A model generated the notes under the pieces. It was not told where the DNA came from. It searched no databases and saw only the letters and a list, made by a program, of their open reading frames with translations. DNA of 10,000 bases, taken from positions 3,485,001-3,495,000 of the forward strand of contig NC_010001.1 in NCBI RefSeq assembly GCF_000018685.1. The letters run 5' to 3'. A program made the translations under genes and the position numbers. Each line of letters starts with the position of its first letter. The stretch's first letter is position 1. Below, one piece after another: positions 5,641 to 10,000 of the stretch. Origin of the DNA: Lachnoclostridium phytofermentans ISDg. Its GTDB lineage: Bacteria; Bacillota; Clostridia; Lachnospirales; Lachnospiraceae.

Positions 5641-7038
5641 TTATTTCCAGCCTTCCGGCAAGTATTTTATAGATCCCTGAATCATGTCCTCTACCAGTAA
5701 ATCAATTTCCTCCGCAGTAGCTCTTCCTTTCACTAATGGATCATTGGCGAATGCCTGCTTTACTAACTCTTTATCACATGTAAGTGCAGCCTTTAATACT
5801 AGTTCATGGTTTTGTATATGTGGTATGGTTAAATGTAAGATAGAGTCTGGCATCTCCCCTGCAATAATTGGACGTATGGCATCCCTCTCAAAAATAGCAT
5901 TTGTCTCAACCACCACTGAATCTGGTATATTCGGTATTTGCCTGTTGGTATTTGGAATATTTACATTACTTACAACTCTTTCTAAACCACAGAGCGCTTT
6001 TATTAATAAAATTCCTTCTTCTCCAGATGCCTTTAAATCAACTTTCTCTTCTCCACTCACTAAACGATGGCTTTTCTCAAGTCTCTGTTTAAGGTCTTCC
6101 TTTCTCCAATCTACTGTAGTTAATCCAAACTTCCAGCTCTTTACGTTTTCCGGATCTTTCAAGTACCAATCGCCAGGTACAAACTCTGCCAAGTGACGAT
6201 CTCCTGCAGCTGCAATCAATCCATATTTCTGGAATAAATCAAATTTTACACGATGAGAACATGCAAATGTAGTATTTGCCCAGTTTGCATCATTTTCTAT
6301 AAAACCTTCCTCAAAATGTTCCTTTACATAATCTCTATAGATAGGGAATAAATCTATTCCTTGATAGGATGCATAATCAAACCAAGTAAAGTGATTAATC
6401 CCTAAGACATTAACATGAACTTCATTTCTTGGTATATCCTCAATACCAAGCACCTGTTCTGCGATCCCTTTTAAAACTTTCTGAGTTCCAAATACTTCAT
6501 GACAACAACCAAATGCTTTAATCTCTGGAAATACATGATATAATGTTTTCACACATAAAGTCATTGGATTCGTATAATTAATTACCCATGCTTTAGGAGC
6601 ATATTTTTTTACTGCTTCTGCTATATCAACAAACATAGGAATGGTGCGAAGTGCACGTATTATGCCACCAGGACCTGCAGTATCTCCAACAGATTGATAA
6701 ATTCCCAAACGTTCTGGGGTATGTACATCAGATTCCATTTCATCAAAAGTCCCAGGCAATATCGATATCACAATAAAATCTGCACCGGTTAGAGCCTCCT
6801 CTAATGTTTCTTTTGTTTCATAGTTCCATTTTCCAATGGCATCTTCTCTTTGTGTGATTGAATTTCCAATAAACATATTTTGTTCTGCTGCGGATTTATC
6901 AATATCAAACAGCCTAACAGTACCAGATAATTTTGGCTCTCTTGCTAGGTCAGTCATGAAAGTCCATGCCCATCCTCGGGAACCTCCACCAATATAAGCT
7001 ATTTGTAAATCTGATACCATATTACTCTGATACTTCAT
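5641..7038 (-). CDS. lplD: GH4 alpha-galacturonidase, LplD type (NAD+- and metal-dependent)
   Basis: 465 residues from the ATG at 7036-7038, chosen because AAGGGAG lies eight bases upstream. The frame extends 42 codons further to a TTG, but that stretch is not family-like and has no ribosome site. Glycoside hydrolase family 4 enzymes use NAD+ and a divalent metal in an oxidation-elimination mechanism. Visible motifs are the Rossmann loop GGGSRGW (17-23), D45 after strand 2, ISILPGTFDEME (91-102), GIYQSVGDTAGPGGIIRALR (112-131), INYTNPM (153-159), GCCHEVFG (177-184), GINHFTW (213-219) and AAGDRHLAEF. By analogy with other GH4 enzymes, C179 and H216 are the predicted metal ligands. The motif set matches Bacillus subtilis LplD and Thermotoga TM0752 (alpha-galacturonidase, EC 3.2.1.67) rather than AglA or maltose-phosphate hydrolases, as far as I can judge by memory. 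It would release galacturonic acid from pectin fragments in the cytosol. No transporter or regulator is adjacent. It converges on hcp2. Confidence 0.88.
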   Translation of the reverse strand: MKYQSNMVSDLQIAYIGGGSRGWAWTFMTDLAREPKLSGTVRLFDIDKSAAEQNMFIGNSITQREDAIGKWNYETKETLEEALTGADFIVISILPGTFDEMESDVHTPERLGIYQSVGDTAGPGGIIRALRTIPMFVDIAEAVKKYAPKAWVINYTNPMTLCVKTLYHVFPEIKAFGCCHEVFGTQKVLKGIAEQVLGIEDIPRNEVHVNVLGINHFTWFDYASYQGIDLFPIYRDYVKEHFEEGFIENDANWANTTFACSHRVKFDLFQKYGLIAAAGDRHLAEFVPGDWYLKDPENVKSWKFGLTTVDWRKEDLKQRLEKSHRLVSGEEKVDLKASGEEGILLIKALCGLERVVSNVNIPNTNRQIPNIPDSVVVETNAIFERDAIRPIIAGEMPDSILHLTIPHIQNHELVLKAALTCDKELVKQAFANDPLVKGRATAEEIDLLVEDMIQGSIKYLPEGWK

Positions 7039-7102
7039 CTGACTAGCTCCCTTCTCTGTAAATACTTTATAGTTCCAACTAAGAAGTCTCCTCCTACTTG
7101 TC

Positions 7103-7108
7103 ATTATA
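7103..7108 (-). promoter_or_regulatory. Candidate -10 box of the GH4 gene
   Basis: On the minus strand this is a perfect TATAAT, predicting transcription from about 7096 and a leader of about 58 bases before the ATG at 7038. No good -35 box is present 16-18 bases upstream. A promoter inside the upstream frame extension also argues that the extension is not translated. I found no cre-like catabolite site here. Confidence 0.45.
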
Positions 7109-7271
7109 CTAAATAATGTGGTGTAATTCTTATAAAATTTTGCCTTTTTTTCTCTATTTTTCAAACTATCAGATACAATTTATTAAACTTAATCGAGAAA
7201 AGCTTATATATCGAGTAATCCAATTTTATCCTGCCTTATGTTTAAGTAACAGCTACTCCTAAGGTCAATCT

Positions 7272-7298
7272 AAAAAAAAGGAAGGTATTTTACCTTCC
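7272..7298 (-). terminator. Terminator of the holin-endolysin operon
   Basis: GGAAGGTA (7280-7287) and TACCTTCC (7291-7298) form a perfect 8-bp stem with a three-base loop. On the minus strand the hairpin is followed at once by eight T (the A run 7272-7279). It starts 16 bases past the endolysin stop codon and is a textbook factor-independent terminator. Confidence 0.92.
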
Positions 7299-7313
7299 CT
7301 AATTATTTTTTTG

Positions 7314-8177
7314 TTACGCTATATTTAATAAGAACTTCCATTCATCCGTACCAACAGTAATATCTGTTCCAACATTCTTTAGTAAAACCCACTGATCAAT
7401 GCTTTTAATCGCTTCTTGACATTTTAGTCCGTAAATTCCATCAATTCCATCTTTATTTTTCCCGTACTTTCCAATATCGTAACCCAAATCAATTAATCTT
7501 TGCTGTACCAATTCAACAACTTTTCCCTTTGTACCGAATTTAATCAATGGCACCTTACTAAGAACTTCTGGCCCCGGTATTCCATCAACCTTCACCTTAA
7601 TCTCATTTTGCAAATTCATGCACCAGGAATAAAAACCGCTTTCAATACCCGTAAATTTCGCATCATAGGAATTTACATTAAAAACAAATCGTTTTGATAT
7701 ACTGTATGTCTCTCCTGATTTAAACATCCGATTACAATAAGTTCTCATATCTATGATTCTTGGCCCAAACCCTGACGGATGACCTATTGTTTTACCGTCC
7801 CCAATATACATCTCAACGTGTCCAACATGAAGATATCGATCCTTCCATGTTCCCCAATTGGAACTGTTTTGTTTTGCTTTTTCATAGTTAAAGAAAATCA
7901 AATCCCCTGGTAATAAATTACTCTCATCTGGTAATTCACTCTTAGCAACATCGACTATGATACCTAATTTATTCTGTGCTTGCGATGAAGAGTATGATCC
8001 TATATTGATTCCAGAAATCATCTTATAAGTTGTAAACATAGTCGATGAACAATCGCCATAACCTCTCGGATTTTCATAAACATTCAGTCTTAACTTACTA
8101 TCTTGCGTATACGTATTTTTATATTCTCTTCTCTTTAATGATTCAACTAACAACTGCCTTTGTTCTGATAATGTCAT
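7314..8177 (-). CDS. NlpC/P60-type endolysin with C-terminal peptidoglycan-binding domain
   Basis: 287 residues. The start overlaps the holin stop (TAATG) and is preceded by AAGGGGGG at seven bases, so the genes are translationally coupled. The N-terminal domain has the NlpC/P60 cysteine peptidase pattern: nucleophile C43 in GYGDCSS, LLPGDLIFF (88-96), general base H120 in HVGHVEMYIGDG, and H133 in GHPS as the likely third polar residue. This family cuts peptide stems of peptidoglycan, usually at D-Glu-meso-DAP bonds. Residues from about 210 to the end look like a PG_binding_1 domain (GTKGKVVELVQQRLIDLGYD, DGIDGIYGLKCQEAI, TDEWKFLL). There is no signal peptide, so reaching the wall should depend on the adjacent holin. 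The arrangement is that of phage or tailocin lysis genes. A housekeeping autolysin would normally carry a signal peptide. Exact bond specificity cannot be read from sequence. Confidence 0.85.
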   Translation of the reverse strand: MTLSEQRQLLVESLKRREYKNTYTQDSKLRLNVYENPRGYGDCSSTMFTTYKMISGINIGSYSSSQAQNKLGIIVDVAKSELPDESNLLPGDLIFFNYEKAKQNSSNWGTWKDRYLHVGHVEMYIGDGKTIGHPSGFGPRIIDMRTYCNRMFKSGETYSISKRFVFNVNSYDAKFTGIESGFYSWCMNLQNEIKVKVDGIPGPEVLSKVPLIKFGTKGKVVELVQQRLIDLGYDIGKYGKNKDGIDGIYGLKCQEAIKSIDQWVLLKNVGTDITVGTDEWKFLLNIA

Positions 8178-8494
8178 TATAATCCCCCCTTAGTATTCAA
8201 TGCCTTAACAGCAGATTCAATCAGAAGGTTTAATTGTTCCTCTGTTATTGATATCCCTTTTTCTTTTAATAGTTTATTCATGTATTCCGTAACAAAAGCT
8301 TTCTTTTCTATTCCCTTTGATTCCCCACTGATGATTTGTTCTGCCGCTGTAACAGCTGTCTGAATCCAAGCAAGAATCTGAGAAGCTTTTTCTGTATCTA
8401 ATTTTACTTTAAGCCATGGAATTACATACCTTGATACTAAACCTAAAAGAATTACAACAATTATTTGTATAGCAGAAAATAATATTTCATTCAT
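8177..8494 (-). CDS. Phage-type holin, LLH family
   Basis: 105 residues; GGAGGG five bases before the ATG supports the start. One hydrophobic segment (about residues 4-21) begins right at the N-terminus and is followed by a long, charged, largely helical tail (WLKVKLDTEKASQILAWIQT, then GIEKKAFVTEYMNKLLKEKG and EEQLNLLIESAVKAL). This plan and the tail motifs resemble the LLH-type phage holins (PF09682), which form holes in the membrane and let the endolysin reach the wall. The stop shares one base with the start of the downstream endolysin gene, confirming a two-gene lysis cassette. No other phage gene is seen within the window; the upstream side holds repeats and then an rRNA operon. Family assignment is by resemblance only. 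Confidence 0.78.
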   Translation of the reverse strand: MNEILFSAIQIIVVILLGLVSRYVIPWLKVKLDTEKASQILAWIQTAVTAAEQIISGESKGIEKKAFVTEYMNKLLKEKGISITEEQLNLLIESAVKALNTKGGL

Positions 8495-8589
8495 ACGATC
8501 CCTCCATCTCTATGTCAGTCCTTATTACATCTTATTCTTAATTCGACATTATGTGATAGAAGTATTTGTTGTATTTTAGGGAATACTCT

Positions 8590-8618
8590 ATAATATTATC
8601 ACTTTATAGTAACTGTAA
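8590..8618 (-). promoter_or_regulatory. Weak candidate promoter of the holin-endolysin operon
   Basis: On the minus strand TTACAG (8613-8618) and TATTAT (8590-8595) are separated by 17 bases. The -10 matches five of six consensus bases and the -35 only two. It would start transcription near 8583, about 89 bases before the holin ATG. The -10 overlaps an ATAATATTAT palindrome. It is offered only as the best candidate in this AT-rich leader. Confidence 0.25.
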
Positions 8619-8640
8619 TTTTAAAGAGAAGAAAAAATTT

Positions 8641-8965
8641 AAGACTATGTATCTTTAGAAACAAATGAAATTATGACTACGTATCTTTAGAAATAAATGA
8701 TATTTATGGCTACATATCGTAGAAATGAATGATATTTATGACTACATATCGGAGAAATAAATGATATTTATGACTACATATCGTAGAAATAAATGATATT
8801 TATGACTACATATCGTAGAAATAAATGATATTTATGACTATGTATCTTTAGAAATGAAAGGTATTTATGACTACGTATCTCTAGAAATAAATCAAATTTA
8901 TGACTACGTATCTCTAGAAATAAATGATATTTATGACTACATATCTCTAGAAATGAATGATATTT
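8641..8965. repeat. Ten-copy 32/33-bp tandem repeat array
   Basis: Ten contiguous units start at 8641 and fill 325 bases exactly. The consensus begins ATGACTACATATCGTAGAAA and continues TAAATGATATTT. Units 1, 2 and 7-10 carry a core ending CTTTAG or CTCTAG; apart from unit 1 (32 bp) they are 33 bp. Units 3-6 carry CGTAG (or CGGAG) and are 32 bp. Units 5 and 6 are identical. CTAC-ATATC-GTAG in the middle units is a small inverted repeat. There are no spacers and the period is not a multiple of three throughout, so it is neither CRISPR nor coding. A decayed eleventh copy seems to start at 8966. Confidence 0.92.
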
Positions 8966-9042
8966 AAAATTACATATAAATTAATTCATGCAGCAATAAA
9001 AAATATAAGAAATACTTGTCCTATGATATAATACTCGCTTGA

Positions 9043-9076
9043 GCACGAAAAAAAAGACCATCATACAACGGTCTTT
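9043..9076 (-). terminator. Terminator of the rRNA operon
   Basis: On the minus strand AAAGACCGT and ATGGTCTTT form a stem of about nine pairs (one G-U) over 9053-9076, with the outer seven perfect, followed by a run of T (the A run just left of 9053). It lies about 90 bases after the 23S 3' end and no gene intervenes, so it should end the rRNA transcript. Confidence 0.85.
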
Positions 9077-9166
9077 ACTTATCATTATAGAATATTATAT
9101 CATTAATTCTATACTCTCAAAACTTCACATTGAATAAATCTCACACATTACTTTAAACAAACCTTT

Positions 9167-10000
<834 letters not shown>

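Noticed and set aside
5586..5642. Possible plus-strand terminator: CATAAAGT/ACTTTATG hairpin then a T run
   Set aside because: The stem is only 8 bp and AT-rich, with a 29-base loop and five bases before the T run, which overlaps the GH4 stop; the larger inverted repeat just upstream is a better candidate.
5684..6196. 170-codon open frame on the plus strand
   Set aside because: It is antisense to the GH4 gene, Ser/Leu/Phe-rich as expected for a shadow frame, with no family resemblance.
7039..7164. 42-codon N-terminal extension of the GH4 frame
   Set aside because: It begins with TTG, lacks a ribosome site, is Lys/Arg-rich and unlike the family, and contains the likely -10 box; the ATG at 7038 has a good AAGGGAG.
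8641..8965. Possible CRISPR array
   Set aside because: Units are contiguous with no unique spacers, and no cas genes are present; the same applies to the arrays at 3467 and 5238.
9080..9115. TATAAT-like box on the minus strand after 23S
   Set aside because: The best -35 partner (TTGAGA) is only 15 bases away and no gene lies downstream before the terminator; expected by chance in AT-rich DNA.
9077..9166. Possible 5S rRNA or tRNA after 23S
   Set aside because: The interval is only about 90 bases, very AT-rich, and shows no 5S or cloverleaf features.

Overview
The window comes from a low-GC, anaerobic Firmicute, most likely a Clostridia/Lachnospiraceae member of the Lachnoclostridium phytofermentans type. 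This is inferred from AT-rich codon use, AGGAGG-type ribosome binding sites, two class I hybrid cluster proteins, an LplD-type family 4 glycosidase and a clostridial-looking 23S rRNA. No species was confirmed by any search.

Layout. (1) Positions 2-1042, plus strand: the 3' part of a CofE-like (F420-0:gamma-glutamyl ligase family) gene, closed by a strong terminator. (2) 1043-1358: a non-coding region with that terminator, a second inverted repeat, and an FNR-like palindrome at -41.5 from a predicted start site. (3) 1359-3224: a hybrid cluster protein (Hcp) gene carrying a C-terminal DUF1858-type redox-disulfide domain, followed by an 18-bp-stem terminator. (4) 3225-3736: non-coding, with a 23-bp tandem repeat array. 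(5) 3737-5245: a second hcp gene that lacks 57 residues, including two of the seven hybrid-cluster ligands. (6) 5246-5640: non-coding, holding a 39-bp tandem array that begins inside the last codons of hcp2, then a large imperfect inverted repeat. (7) 5641-7038, minus strand: an LplD-type GH4 alpha-galacturonidase gene. (8) 7039-7313: its promoter region and the terminator of the next gene. (9) 7314-8494, minus strand: an overlapping holin and NlpC/P60 endolysin pair with no other phage genes visible. (10) 8495-9166: non-coding, with ten copies of a 32/33-bp repeat and the rRNA operon terminator. (11) 9167-10000, minus strand: the 3' third of a 23S rRNA gene.

How the parts relate. The two hcp genes are paralogues in tandem, but a strong terminator and 512 bases separate them, so they are probably transcribed independently. 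Hcp proteins act in nitrosative stress (NO or hydroxylamine reduction). The GH4 gene fits pectin (galacturonide) use and stands alone. The holin-lysin pair looks like a stranded phage or tailocin lysis cassette.

The main anomalies are the ligand-depleted second Hcp, three unrelated intergenic tandem arrays within 6 kb, the isolated lysis cassette, and the absence of a 5S gene between the 23S 3' end and the operon terminator. I see no CRISPR array, transposase, integrase or tRNA gene.
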